A stretch of 64,000 bases of DNA. Source: Mercurialis annua (lineage: Eukaryota; Streptophyta; Magnoliopsida; Malpighiales; Euphorbiaceae). Under the pieces are notes generated by a model. The model was not told the DNA's origin. It worked only from the letters and a program-made list of their open reading frames with translations, and did no database searches. The stretch covers positions 29,137,128 through 29,201,127 of the forward strand of contig NC_065576.1 of assembly GCF_937616625.2 (NCBI RefSeq), given 5' to 3'. Below, in pieces: positions 27,853 through 37,910 of this stretch (its first letter is position 1; the number at the start of each line of letters is the position of its first letter). A program made the position numbers and the translations under genes.

Positions 27853-28863
27853 CTCAACAGGGGTACGATTCCATCTGGGTTATAGTTGACCGTATGACCA
27901 AGTCCTCATTTCCTTCCGATCAAGGTTTCGTATACTGCTTCGAGGTTGGCTCAGTTGTACATCGATAGGATTGTCAGTTTGGATGGTGTACCGATTTCTA
28001 TTGTTTTAGACAGAGGTTCTGTGTTTACTTCGAGGTTCTGGAAAGCATTACAGGAATCCTTGGGTTCTCGGTTGGATTTCAGTACAGCTTTTCATCCTCA
28101 TACTGACGGTCAGTCTGAGAGGACTATTCAGACGTTGGAGGATATGCTAAGGATGTGTGTTCTTGATTTTCAGGGTAGCTGGGATGCTCATTTGCCGTTG
28201 ATTGAGTTTTCTTACAACAACATTTACCACGCGAGTATTGAGATGGCGCCGTATGAGTCTTTGTACGGGCGCAAGTGTAGATCCCCTATCTGTTGGGAGG
28301 AGGTTGGAGAGCGTAAACTCTCGGGAGCAGAGATTATTCAGATTACCTCAGAGAAGGTACCGTTGATCAAACGGAGGTTAGAGACTGCTTTTAGTCGGCA
28401 TAAGAGTTATGATGATCCGAAGAGAAAAGACATTGAGTTTCATGTTGGTGATTTCGTGCTTCTTCGGGTTTCGCCTATGAAAGGCGTGGTTCGTTTTGGT
28501 GTCAAGGGGAAGTTGGCACCTAGGTATATTGGTCCTTACGAGATTTCAGAGAGGATTGGAGCTCTGGTTTATCGACTGGTTCTGCCGCCAGACATGTGTT
28601 TTGTACATCCTGTGTTTCATGTTTCTATGTTGAGAAAGTTCATTTCTGACCATTCGCATGTGATTGTGCCTCAGAGTGTTGAGATCGACCAAGAGTTATC
28701 GTATGAGGAACAACCAATTGAGGTTGTTGATACACAAGTGCGTAAATTGCGGAACAAGGAGATCCCGATGGTCAAAGTTCTCTGGCGCAATCATTATGTA
28801 GAGGAGTGCACTTGGGAGACCGAGTCGGATATGCAGAATCACTATCCTTTTTTTTTTCCGTGA
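27853..28863 (+). pseudogene. Integrase C-terminal part with GPY/F and chromodomain (Tekay-type), truncated
   Basis: The frame opens inside the integrase core with GYDSIWVIVDRMTKS (about 27859-27905). It breaks by a frameshift near 27907 and is then open to TGA at 28861-28863. Visible integrase features are VLDRGSVFTSRFW, holding the second catalytic Asp, and FHPHTDGQSERTIQTLEDM, holding the catalytic Glu. The first catalytic Asp lay upstream and is lost. The GPY/F module follows (KLAPRYIGPYEI, near 28515-28545). The end is a chromodomain (IPMVKVLWRNHYVEECTWE, near 28765-28820), a module that in chromoviruses binds modified histone tails and directs insertion into heterochromatin. That role fits the satellite location but is family knowledge. 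The fragment cannot give a working integrase. Confidence 0.9.
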
Positions 28864-28965
28864 GGTATGATATGTTTGATTTTATTGAGTTTATGAGTTT
28901 TGTTTGTGTTAAGTGTTTTATTGCTGAAAAATTGCTTGTCGTGTTAAATTCGAGGACGAATTTTT

Positions 28966-28981
28966 AATTAGTTGGGGAGAA
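28966..28981 (+). promoter_or_regulatory. Polypurine tract before the Tekay-type 3' LTR
   Basis: The purine-rich run GTTGGGGAGAA sits immediately before the LTR start at 28982, the expected place for the primer of plus-strand DNA synthesis. It follows the FRGRNF-like end of the spacer common in plant Ty3/gypsy elements. The LTR start reads TATAATATCCCG, where the solo copy reads TGTAATATCCCG, so the terminal TG has mutated to TA here. Confidence 0.75.
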
Positions 28982-29808
28982 TATAATATCCCGGAATTTT
29001 TTTTAAATTTTAAATTGAGTTTTCGAAAATAATTTGAGTCGTTCTCGGTATCGTGGTTCGTTTGTTGTTTGTAGGATTTTTGTTGGGTTGGGTTTGAACC
29101 TTATGTATGTTTGGTTGGCCCATGGGGGTTTGGCCCATGGGCCAAATAAAAATTTATTTCGGCCCAAAACACAGGTCTCGAACGAGACCTGTGCCTTTTA
29201 AGGTCGGTCTCGTTCGAGAATTTCATTCTCGAACGAGACCATAGCTGAAATCAGCTGGTCTCGTTCGAGAATGAAAATTCTCGAACGAGACTTAGCCTTA
29301 ATCAGCTGGTCTCGTTCGAGACCAGCCATATCCTTGCGTGGGGGCACTTTCGTCTTCCGTTTCTAGCCTAATCGACCTACTTAAATACCTAAACTTCAAC
29401 TCTAATTCATTCTTCATGCTACAAACATACTCTAGCCTCCATCTTCTCCCATTTTCGCTGAGAAATCGTTGATCGTTATCGCTCTCAAATTTGGAGGAAA
29501 GTTATCGGTATGGTTTGTTATTGATTTCAGTTTTTGGTTTTAAACGGCAATTTCGTAATTTGAGTCGTTCTCCTTCGTTTCTAGATAGAAATTGGTTACG
29601 TTTGATCCCGAAGATTCTAAACTCGAATGTCTTCGATTCCCCACCTTGATTTTGCAAAATGGTACGTGATCGACCTCGTTTGAATCGCCGTACGGTTTAC
29701 CGTTTTGAGATATTATAAACTGTTTCTTGTTAGGATGTCTTCTGCCGATGCTTTGCTTATTCCTTTGGCTTGATTTCATTCTTCCTTTTGATGTTAGAGA
29801 TTCATATA
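28982..29808 (+). repeat. Tekay-type 3' LTR, first part (upstream of nested insertion)
   Basis: First 827 bp of the 3' LTR. It begins TATAATATCCCGG and carries the hairpin cluster at 29170-29330. A weak TATA-like string, TTAAATA, lies near 29380 and could mark the promoter. The LTR is interrupted at 29808 by the Tat-lineage element and continues at 41629. The 5 bp before the insert (ATATA, 29804-29808) and after it (ATATC, 41629-41633) form the target duplication with one mismatch. Small reading frames here are not supported as genes. Confidence 0.88.
29170..29330 (+). repeat. Hairpin cluster GGTCTCG-NN-CGAGACC in Tekay-type LTR
   Basis: The first hairpin has 11-bp arms, CACAGGTCTCG (29170-29180) and CGAGACCTGTG (29183-29193), around AA. 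Downstream, further GGTCTCGTTCGAGA and TCTCGAACGAGACC units alternate in orientation, separated by short linkers such as AATTTCATT and GAAATCAGCT, giving several nested ways to fold. The cluster begins 188 bp into the LTR, the same place as in the solo LTR. Conservation of position and arms while the LTRs otherwise differ suggests a U3 function, possibly a dimeric protein site or RNA fold. That is inference. Confidence 0.8.
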
Positions 29809-30297
29809 TGTTCGCTTGGAAATATTCCGGACTCGAATCTTTGAATTTATAATCGAGATCGGTTTGAGGTTTGATACTTTAACGAGCCTATGTAGATATT
29901 CGCAGGGCTTGTTTGGTTAAAGACACTTAACCACGTGATCTAAAAGTAATAATTTGGGAGCTATGAACTCATGCGAGATTAATACCGAAAAGTACTCCTA
30001 AATTAAAACAATCCGGAGATTGCGAGATAAAAAGCACTGGGCTTGGTTTTTGATTGATTGATTTGTTGATACAAAAATAATGAAGCTCTGAGCTATTTAT
30101 AGCTCCTCATAATCAAAACTCCTAATTTAACCAGGACTAAAACTCTAAAAACAAAAATACTCCTAATGAGTTACAAATTCCTAATAAGAATAAGAAAAAT
30201 AATAAAAACTAATAAAAAAGGCTTTCTATCGGGCCTGAATCCCGTGGTAAGCCCATACGATGCCCTTGTCCAGCAATTCTCTGGGCCGGTGTAAATA
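29809..30297 (-). repeat. 3' LTR of the Tat-lineage element
   Basis: 489 bp, the left copy on the plus strand. Read on the minus strand it starts TATTTACACCGG (the other copy has TGTTTACACCGG) and ends CCAAGCGAACA. It is colinear with 41140-41628 without gaps, with about 11 substitutions, mostly transitions. It contains the same TATA-like palindrome at 30090-30105. On the plus strand it lies just upstream of the PMD gene, so an antisense promoter for that gene may lie in or near this LTR. Confidence 0.93.
30090..30105 (-). promoter_or_regulatory. TATA box in Tat-lineage 3' LTR
   Basis: GAGCTATAAATAGCTC on the minus strand, a perfect-looking plant TATA box (TATAAATA) inside a palindrome, identical to that in the other LTR at 41421-41436. 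Because of the palindromic flanks the plus strand reads CTATTTATAG, a weaker TATA. Initiation there toward the PMD gene is possible but unproven. Confidence 0.65.
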
Positions 30298-30312
30298 ATG
30301 CCCCCAACAAGC
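30298..30312 (-). promoter_or_regulatory. Candidate polypurine tract of Tat-lineage element
   Basis: Next to the 3' LTR the minus strand reads TTGTTGGGGGCATT, a short purine-rich run of five G's one to three bases before the LTR, where the plus-strand primer should lie. It is short and ends in CATT, so the assignment is moderate. Confidence 0.5.
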
Positions 30313-30625
30313 CTGAAACACTTATTTGGGCTTGTTCCCTTTTAGGCCCATCCCCAAAGCTCCTTGATTTGATCTCCACGGCCCATTTGTTGAACATCCA
30401 AATTTTAAAGAGGTGCGCATCTATTGACTGTTCGATACCCCATTCGCGCCACATCATCACCAGCTGTATTCCACGATGCCACGTCTTAACTCCACGACCC
30501 TTCGGTTTCCTCCATTTGCACTCTTAAGAAAAATATCATCTTACTTTTTCATTACCTACTCTTTTTGCAAAATCCAAGATTTCTCTCTCTTCTCAGCAAT
30601 CTCATTCTCTGCAATAACTCTTCTG
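30313..30625 (+). other. Upstream region and first non-coding exon of the antisense PMD gene
   Basis: This stretch between the polypurine tract and the first intron has no convincing reading frame. Its right part is pyrimidine-rich (TTTCTCTCTCTTCTCAGC near 30578-30596), typical of plant 5' leaders. It ends at a splice-donor-like TCTG/GTAAGT. I read it as promoter plus non-coding leader exon of the downstream gene. The transcription start cannot be placed from sequence alone. Short ORFs on either strand here look fortuitous. Confidence 0.55.
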
Positions 30626-30705
30626 GTAAGTACTTATATTCGCCTGCTTTTACATCACCCTCTCCTTTTCTAGATACTGCCTAACCGAGGTATGATAATT
30701 TGCAG
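30626..30705 (+). other. Putative 5'UTR intron of the PMD gene
   Basis: Eighty bases starting GTAAGTACTT and ending GATAATTTGCAG, both strong plant splice signals. The next exon begins CTACC followed immediately by ATGG, a good initiation context. Intron length is normal for plants. A leader intron is a host-gene feature that an RNA-copied element would lose if the spliced RNA were its genome. Here the gene is antisense to the retroelement transcript, so the intron is never removed from genomic RNA. Confidence 0.7.
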
Positions 30706-32642
30706 CTACCATGGCTGCTCCCAACGATACCATCGCCGCTCAAGTCAACGAAAAGATCAAAGAGATCCGTGCAGCTGCGCCAACCACAAACTTTCAGGTA
30801 ATAGTCAAAACCAATGATGAACAGGAATGCGTTGGACCCATTCTTGTCTCGCACAGCCACCTATGCGAGATTGCCACTCCGTTCCATGATGAAGTCCCAC
30901 CACGCTTTTTGCTCCCTCACCAGTCCTCTGTCTGGGTGAACACAATGTTCATGAATTGGCCGACCGAGCATAAAGGGTATCAAGAGTGGGTCAACAGATT
31001 GTAGCCCCATTTCAGCCAATTGTTGAAGGATATCGGGATTTGTGACATGATCGGCCTCTGTAAGGCGAGAAGACCGATAACAAAGCACTATATTATGGGT
31101 GCCTCTCTCTTCTGGTCAAGTGCGGTTCACTGCTTCTGTTTCAATTTCGGCATGATGACGATTACTCTTTTGGATATGGCAGCCATACTCAATATCCTAG
31201 TCATCGCCGAACGTATATCGCCCAATCTAGACGCCGAAGTGCCCATTTTCAAACTAACAATCGTCAAACTTTTTATGGGCGAAGAACACTATAAACCTGA
31301 TGTTAGAGAACACATTGCCTTCCTCGCCTTCTTCGTGGCTAAGTTCGTCCTCTGCACATCCTCCTTCAGAGTTACCACGAACTGCTTCACCCTTGCTGCC
31401 GCTCTTGCTGAAGGGCGAAAATGTAACCTTGGGGAATTCATGCTTGCTCACCTATACAGAAGCCTCAACAAAATCGCCCCTCATGGTGATAACAGGATCT
31501 TCCAATGCCCAAGTGGTCCTCTATGGGTGTTGCAGTTATGGCTCGCCTTGTATTTTCCCGAGCTATTTGAAGTCGGCCCTCAGATCAAAGTCGAACTGTG
31601 CGGCTATCAATTAATCGCCGCTGGTACTCGCCTTCCTCACGTACTGGATGTGTTGGAAGTTTTCACCAACTCCATCAGAGCCTCAGAATTGTTATGTCCG
31701 ATCTTATCCCTGAAATATCCTCCTTCCTGGCTTTTCGTCGCCTGGGACTGCGAAGATACCGAAGAGGCTATGGCCGATCCGTGGCTAAAACTTGGGGGCC
31801 AATATTGGGGAAGTTCTTTTAAGTCCCACAACCTAATCGCCGGTTTGGAATATAATCGTAGCAGTATCGAAGCATACCGTCCTAACTATGTCGCACGTCA
31901 GTTCGGCTATAGTCAAGGAATTCCCTGTCCTTTATTGATCTCCGTCAATAATCGCGGGACCTATAGACCTTCAATCGAAAATTATCTGACCTTCAATTCA
32001 TTCTTTGCCTAAACAGGGCTTATCTCCCCCCCATTTCTGAAATTTCTCGTCCTTCTATATCTCCTCATTGCACCTCCAAATACGAAAGCTGGTGGGCTTC
32101 AGTCATAGAGTCCTATTTCGACCTCTCACCAAAAGAAATCTTCAGTCTTCATAATTTTCAATTACCTCCTTTATCTCGAAACCCTACTCATGCCGATCTG
32201 TTTCTTTTGCAGGCACCAAAACGTCCCAAATTTGAAGGTAATCTCTTTCATCTTTTTGAAATAGCTAAATTTGAACGTTTTTATAAATTTAAGTATGACC
32301 CATTAGATCGCCCTGGCATGAACCTTAGAATGCAACGCCATAGGCGAATGACTAGGTTAAAATATGACGAAAAGATGAAAAAAGTCTGTAAAGAACGTTA
32401 CGAAAATAAGTATTCGTATGAATTTTATCTCGCCCATATTCGCTCCAAATTTAAATATAAGAGCCCACCAGTGCCTAAGGTCAATATGTCCACCCTCGAT
32501 CCCATAAAACTTCTTAAGAAAAAAGTAAAAAAACGAAAGCCTGAAATAACTAGTTAAGGCGTCACTTATAATGGCATCAGATGCCCATCTGATGTCGAGG
32601 GGATAGCCGAACTTATCCGGGTCGGCTATGATAGAATACAAG

Positions 32643-32712
32643 GTAAATTGAATGTTTTCGTCTTTTCTAAGATCTTACCTAACTCGCCTTTTCACTTTGT
32701 CTTTTCTTTCAG
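32643..32712 (+). other. Putative intron 2 of the PMD gene
   Basis: Begins GTAAATTGAATG after ACAAG and ends CTTTTCTTTCAG. Joining the flanks links the frame of the C-terminal PMD part (after its stop at 32555) to the frame of the lysine-rich exon that runs to 32987. The frame change across the junction makes an intron much more likely than continuous coding. At 70 bp it is short but within the plant range. Confidence 0.7.
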
Positions 32713-33131
32713 TTGGCGTACCTCGCTGGAATAAGGGCGACGTTTTCGACACTGATTGCGAAGAAAATGTCGAGTCGAAGAAGGCAAGACATAAGCGCCC
32801 TGCGAAAAAGCCATCAAAGAAGGAACCTAAGGCCAAGAGGGCGAAGAAGGAATCAGCTGGGTCTCGTATGTTCGACCCTACTCCCAATGAAGTTCCATCC
32901 ACTCAACCATCAAGTGCCCACTCCTCTTCAAGGGGCGATACTGAGACGGCCGACGAGCAAACTGGGGATGAAGGTCGTTCGGTTCAGTAGTCACTTTCTT
33001 AGAAGACCCCATCTGATGTGACCCCCACTGCATCTCAGATACTCACGTTCTCGCCGCTGCCCAAGTTGCTGTCGCCATTGAGCTCCTCTTTGGCTAACTT
33101 ACCGGCACGGCTTGATGCCAAGAAGACTAAG

Positions 33132-33205
33132 GTACCTCATATTATTTTTACACCGCCCTAATAGTAAAATAGCAGCTGATTTTTTACTGTGGCAAAACTT
33201 GGCAG
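33132..33205 (+). other. Putative intron 3 of the PMD gene
   Basis: Begins GTACCTCATATT after AAGACTAAG and ends AACTTGGCAG. It is 74 bp, phase 0, and T-rich in its second half. Splicing joins the frame holding ANLPARLDAKKTK to that beginning IPDDAPADCDDVAAK, which leads into the coiled-coil exon. Confidence 0.65.
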
Positions 33206-33970
33206 ATTCCTGATGATGCTCCGGCCGATTGTGATGACGTGGCGGCGAAAGCAGCTGCTTTCCTAAATTCTGACAGCGAAGACGATGATTCGCCTATTCC
33301 AGAAAGTGAGATGCGTGAGGGGACCATCGGCTCTACTGAAAATTGGGGCGATCATTTGGACGTCGTCTCTGAGCTGAAGTCCCAAGGCACTGCTCTTTTC
33401 AAATCACCTAAGGATTTTGAGAGTCTTCAGAAGTCGGCAACTGCCCTGGCCGATGCTCCCCCAGAGGTTCTCAGCGAAAACGCTCGTGGTGCCATGGCTA
33501 AGTTGTCGGCGTCGCTCCCAGCTTTCCGGACGATCTATGATGAATCAACAATGATCCAATCTGAGCATGACAAATTGATCGCCCATGAGAATGTTGCTAA
33601 AGAAAAGCTGGAGGGGCTGAAAGTGAACGTGAAGTCGGCTGTCTCAACCCTCACGTCTCGCCGAGATCATGCTAAGGAACTTCAAGGGAAAATTTCCGCT
33701 ATGAAGTTGGAGCTGGAGACCGAAGAAAAAGACATTAGCAATCTCGAAGCTTCCATGGACAAAGATCTGCTCGAAGGTGTTGCCGTCAAGAAGAGCCAAA
33801 ATTCCCTGAAACAAAGCATTGCAAAACTAAAACCGAAAGTGGCAGAAGCTCGTACACAATTCAGCACCCTTCGTAGTGAGATGGGCGACATATTCAGCCA
33901 TTTCTACATTTTTAAGTCCAGAACGATTCATACATTTTGTTTTGTAATTTTGTTTTTGTGCGAATATTAG

Positions 33971-34383
33971 TACTTTTTGATCGTCCTAGTGGCCGTATCT
34001 TGTCCCTTTTAAACAATGTTCAATTTTATATATTGATCGGCCAGAGGGCCGAAAATTTCGTGATTTGCTGATCTTTGCATTTCTCGTCATTATTATCGGT
34101 CCATAAATTAATCCGATATTTGGGGAATTTATTTCATAGTAAATTATTATATGCGTGTATGAGAAAAACGGAGGACCCGTTGAAAAAAATCATAACCGTA
34201 ATAATAAATAGCCGAAATTACATTAATATATGCAAACCTCGGCTTTTAGAAACACCGAATGTTCAACGTTTTTCATGAACTTATCCACTCAGGACGTTCG
34301 GTGAAGGTTTACTGTAATCATTATTCTTCGTCGGCTCCAAATAGCCGTCGGTCCATGTTCTCCAAACAACTAGGAACGTACTT
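33971..34383. other. Spacer between PMD gene 3' end and integrase 3' end
   Basis: About 410 bp between the stops of two converging genes. It is AT-rich, with AATAAATA near 34203 that could act as a poly(A) signal for the plus-strand gene. The right end still reads as an integrase C-terminal extension in the minus frame (34384 stop, then a short KYVPS tail). I see no separate gene. Confidence 0.5.
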
Positions 34384-35760
34384 CTATAGAAACTGACCGT
34401 TGATCACCCTATCGTGTTCCTCCCCGTCGATATTCGCCAGGACATATGCCCCGCCAGTTAACTTGGTGGTCACGATAAACGGACCTTCCCAGTTCCGGCT
34501 CCATTTATCAAGTCGCTTGTCTTTGTGGCCAATAGGTAGGATCGCTTTCCATACCATATCGCCTATAGAGAATGACTTGGGTTTCACACGTTTATTGTAC
34601 GCCCTTTCAACTCTTTTTTTCTGGGCTTCAAGGTGGTCTAACGCCGCCAGCCTCTCCTCGTCGAGATCTAAGGATTCTATTATCATCTTTTCAAAGTAAT
34701 CATCTTTAGACAGTCTATTCTGATACAGACGACGAGTCGAAATCACAGTGAGCTCCATTGGTAACATTGCATCGTACCCATACAACATTCGGAAAGGTGA
34801 AGTTCCTGTAGCCGACTTTTGTGTGGTTCTATTCGCCCAAACCGCCTCTGACAATAAAACGTGCCATTGTCTTGGGTTTTCCTCAATCATCTTCTGGACG
34901 ATGAGTTTAATAGCCTTGTTCGTTGCTTCGGCCTGTCCATTGGCTTGTGCGTAGTATGGTGTTGAGTGAAGCATCTTGATCATCATCTGAGAAGCCCACC
35001 AAACTATATCGCCTCTTGTGAACATCGTCCCTTGATCTGTGGTTATCGATTCAGGCAGCCCGTGTCGATGGACGATGTATTTTTTAAAGAATTTGATCAC
35101 AACTTTTTGCGTAGGCGATTTCAGAGGCTTTGCTTCGACCCATTTGGTGAAATAGCAAGTGGCGATGATAACACAAGTATGGCCATCCGACGAGCCAGGA
35201 TATATCTTCCCTATGAGGTCGACCGCCCATCCTCTAAATGGCCATGGCTTAATAATGGAGTGGAGTTCTTCGGCCGGGACGTGCTGTATTGGACCACATT
35301 TCTGACAGGCTTCGCACCCCTTAGTGTATCTTATGCAGTCTTGTTCCATCTTCAGCCAATAAAAGCTGTAAATATTATGGATCAACCATCTCATTCTAGG
35401 GCCCGCCTGTTGGGCGCCATCTATCCCTTCATGTACTTCGGCCATTGCTAGCATTGCTTCCTTTGGGCCGATGCATCTGAAAAGTAGTCCTTCAAATCCC
35501 TTTTTGTATAGATCACCTGCTAGGACAACGTAATTTAGGGCCAAGGTCGTTAACCTCTTATTCGTATGGTCTGGCTTCTCAACCCAGTTCAAGATTTCAG
35601 TTCTCCAATCTTGGGTAACATCTAATTGGTAGGCCGAAAATCTCCTTTCATCGATGGTGGTGCCCCTAGTATGGAGATTCGGCGTTTCTCTTTCGGTTGC
35701 ATCTAAATGGAGGCTCATCTTGTATCCACTACCGTGCTGAGCTAGATCATTTGCGACCAC
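34384..35760 (-). pseudogene. Integrase of the Tat-lineage element, near-intact ORF
   Basis: A 458-codon frame, the longest intact piece of the element's pol apart from gag-protease. The N-terminal zinc-binding module is visible as VHEGIDGAQQAG ... CIRYTKGCEACQKC, where the second His of HHCC appears to be Gln (GAQQ). The catalytic triad of the core is present: WAVDLIGKI, ITTDQGTMF and ANGQAEATNKA. The C-terminal part has RAYNKRVKPKSFSIGDMVW and WEGPFIVT, typical of Ty3/gypsy integrases. The frame ends at TAG 34384-34386 shortly before the family's usual end. Upstream the frame continues into the RNase H tail, with a TAG near 35798. It would insert element DNA into chromosomes if expressed; the changed zinc-binding residue argues against activity. 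Confidence 0.88.
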
Positions 35761-36586
35761 ATTATCGGCCCTTTCGGTGTATTCTACCCTTGTATACTAA
35801 AAGCCTTCAATGAGGTGTTTCGCCTTGTTGCAATACCTTATTAATAATTCGGACTCGTATTTGAATTCTCCAATTACTTGTTTGATGACCAACAAAGAAT
35901 CGCCTCTAACGTTGATTTTACTTTGCCCTCAGCTCGGCCAAAATCTCGAGACCGAATATTAGGGCATCGTATTCTGCCTGATTGTTGGTACACTCAAACT
36001 GGAGTTTGAAAGACAACCGGTAAGATGCCCCCAAGGGCGAGACAATGTGTACTCCGGCACCTGCTCCCTGGCTAGTCCTGTACCCATCGAACCACATCTC
36101 CCATATGGATATGTCGCAACAACTAATCGTTTCCTCCCTGAGGGAAATACCAGGATGATCGGCCAAGAAATCAGCCAACACTTGTCCTTTCACTGCTCTC
36201 TGGGGAACGTACACTAATGTGAACTCGGACATCGCAATCGCCCACTTTCCAATCCGATTTCTTAAGAATAGTTTCGATAGAATATACTTAATGATATCGG
36301 TCTGGGATAGTACGTACACCACTACCGGCAACATGTAATATCGTAGTTTGCAACATGTGAAGTACAAACACAGACACATTTTCTCTATATCGGAATAGCA
36401 AATCTTGGTATCGGTCAGTCCACGGCTCATGTAATAGACCGCTCTTTCGACCCCGTTATCCTCTTGGGTGAGCATGCACCCCAGGGATTCATGTGCAGCC
36501 GATAAATAGAGCAATAATGGCTTATTCGGCTTCGGAGGGGTCATAACCGGAGGTTTGGCCAAGTACTCTTTTAAATCGTCGAACAC
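35761..36586 (-). pseudogene. RNase H and second plant-type RNase H of the Tat-lineage element, frameshifted
   Basis: The first half has the Ty3/gypsy RNase H seen as KPLLLYLSAAHESLGCMLTQ and CYSDIEKMCLCLYF, then RNRIGKWAIAMSEF. A linker with KGQVLADFLADH leads to a second RNase H, WEMWFDGYRTSQGAGAGVHI and ECTNNQAEYDALIFGLEIL, the duplicated domain that defines the Tat lineage. The frame stops at 35918 (LRAK, then TAA). A different frame continues the domain (VRGDSLLVIKQVIGEFKYES) to a TAG near 35798, so there is a frameshift near 35918 plus a stop. The first RNase H degrades the RNA template. The role of the second is thought to replace or assist a decaying first one, which is family knowledge. 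Confidence 0.87.
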
Positions 36587-36589
36587 CTT

Positions 36590-37795
36590 CTATTGTTCGT
36601 CCGTCCACATCCAGTTATTGGTCTCTTTCCCTCGTAGCAAGACACTCCAACTGCGAAGTTGGCCTGCTGTGTTTGCTATGAATCGTCTAAGGAAATTAAT
36701 TTGATCGATGAGCCTCTGGAGCTGCTTCTTGGTTTTGGGTGGTTCAGCATTGATGATCGCCTTGGCTTTATTCTTGTTTATTTCTACTCCCCGCTGGTGA
36801 ACCAAGAAACCCAAGACGTTTCCAGCCGAAACACCGAAAGCACATTTTAGAGGATTCATTTTTAATCCTTTAGACCGTATGTGTTCGAACCCCTTTCTTA
36901 GATCGGCCAGATGGACTGCTTTGGTATTCGACTTCACCACTACATCGTTGATATAAACTTTGAGGCAATCAAGTCCTCTGAACATTTTGTTCATCGTTCT
37001 TTGGTAGGTTGCCCCCGCATTTTTTAAGCCGAAAGGCATAACGACCCATTCGTAAGCTCCAATCGGCCCGGGGCATCTGAAAGCTGTTTTAGATATGTCC
37101 TCTTTGCTGATTGGAACTTGGTTGTACCCGGAATGTGCGTCGAGGAAACTAAGTATCGTGTGCCCCGCGGCTCTATCTATCAGCATATCGGCCACAGGCA
37201 TCGGGTAGTCGTCCTTAGGCGTTGCCAAGTTGAGGTTTCAAAAATATACACATACCCTTAGCTTTCCATTTTTCTTCATCACAGGGACGATGTTAGAGAG
37301 CCATTCGGTGTACTGAGCTTCTCGAATAAACTTGGCATCTTCCAATCGTTTTATTTCGTCCTGGATGAGTGTATCCACTTCCCTTGACATTCGTCAGGGG
37401 GACTGCCGAAACGGCCGAAATCCACTTTTCAAAGGGAGCTTGTGTTCGGCGATATCGGGATCAAGGCCCGGCATTTCATCATACGACCAGGCAAAACAGT
37501 CCCGGAACTCGATGAGTAAAGAAATTAACCGTCCTTTGAATTCCTCGTCAAACCCGGCGTTGATATAAATAGGCCTGGGTGATTCGGCTGTCCCCAAGTT
37601 TACTTCGAGCAGGTCGTCTTGTACTTGGGCGGGATCATCTTCAAGTTTCCCTTTCGCCAGCTGTATATCCCCAATCTTCAGCGATCCTGTAGGATCTTGA
37701 TCTTGGTCTTCGTAGATGCATTCGGCCGATGCGACGTCGTACAGCGAGGCTAGCTGTCTGATCTTCTCCCTCAATTCCTTGTGTCGTGCTATCAT
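36590..37795 (-). pseudogene. Reverse transcriptase of the Tat-lineage element, with stops and YIND active site
   Basis: One frame runs from 37795 to 36590 and on into RNase H, interrupted by TGA 37394-37396, TGA 37238-37240 and TAG 36590-36592. All three fit C-to-T change from CGA or CAG. The N-terminal linker EFRDCFAWSYDEMPGLDPDI is typical of Tat pol. RT motifs include LSFLDAHSGYNQV with the motif A Asp, PFGLKNAGATYQR, and motif C reading VYINDVVVKS, where the family has YIDD. Losing the first catalytic Asp should abolish polymerase activity. LGFLVHQRGVEIN follows, as usual. Lesions cluster as C-to-T/G-to-A changes, in line with methylated, silenced DNA. Confidence 0.9.
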
Positions 37796-37910
37796 TCTAA
37801 GCGTTTGATGATAGTAGATCGGCCGTTGCCCCCAAGGGTCAATGATACCGTCCGATCCGAATTTACCAATAAGCGGGGCACACTCGTCTCCCCTTTGGAA
37901 CTAAGGGATT

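Larger units (their letters stand above)
30711..33970 (+). pseudogene. Antisense plant mobile domain (PMD) gene carried by the Tat-lineage element, broken
   Basis: Starts at ATG 30711 in good context. Exon 2 (30706-32642) encodes a PMD: GICDMIGLCKARRPITK, ASLFWSSAVHCFCFNFGMM with LLDMAAILNI, AFLAFFVAKFVLC and GPLWVLQLWLALYFPELFE, all in the family's order. Short introns with GT...AG ends follow at 32643-32712 (70 bp) and 33132-33205 (74 bp). Exon 3 has a lysine-rich, nuclear-signal-like stretch (ESKKARHKRPAKKPSKKE). Exon 4 is acidic, then a long coiled coil (about 33550-33890). Lesions: TAG 31002, a frameshift near 32010 (after which a new frame runs open to 32554), TAA 32555, TAG 32988 and TAG 33000. 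PMD proteins such as Arabidopsis MAIN and MAIL1 are nuclear and affect transposon silencing. What this copy did is unknown. Confidence 0.8.

Noticed and set aside
29540..29779. Minus-strand reading frame in the Tekay-type LTR next to the nested insertion
   Set aside because: No domain, non-coding LTR context, and not kept in the solo LTR.
30209..30460. Minus-strand reading frame at the 3' LTR edge
   Set aside because: It runs from internal sequence into the LTR, has no domain, and overlaps the polypurine tract and LTR start.
31254..33891. Minus-strand and off-frame reading frames over the PMD gene
   Set aside because: They overlap a gene with clear domain content and splice signals, and have no family features.
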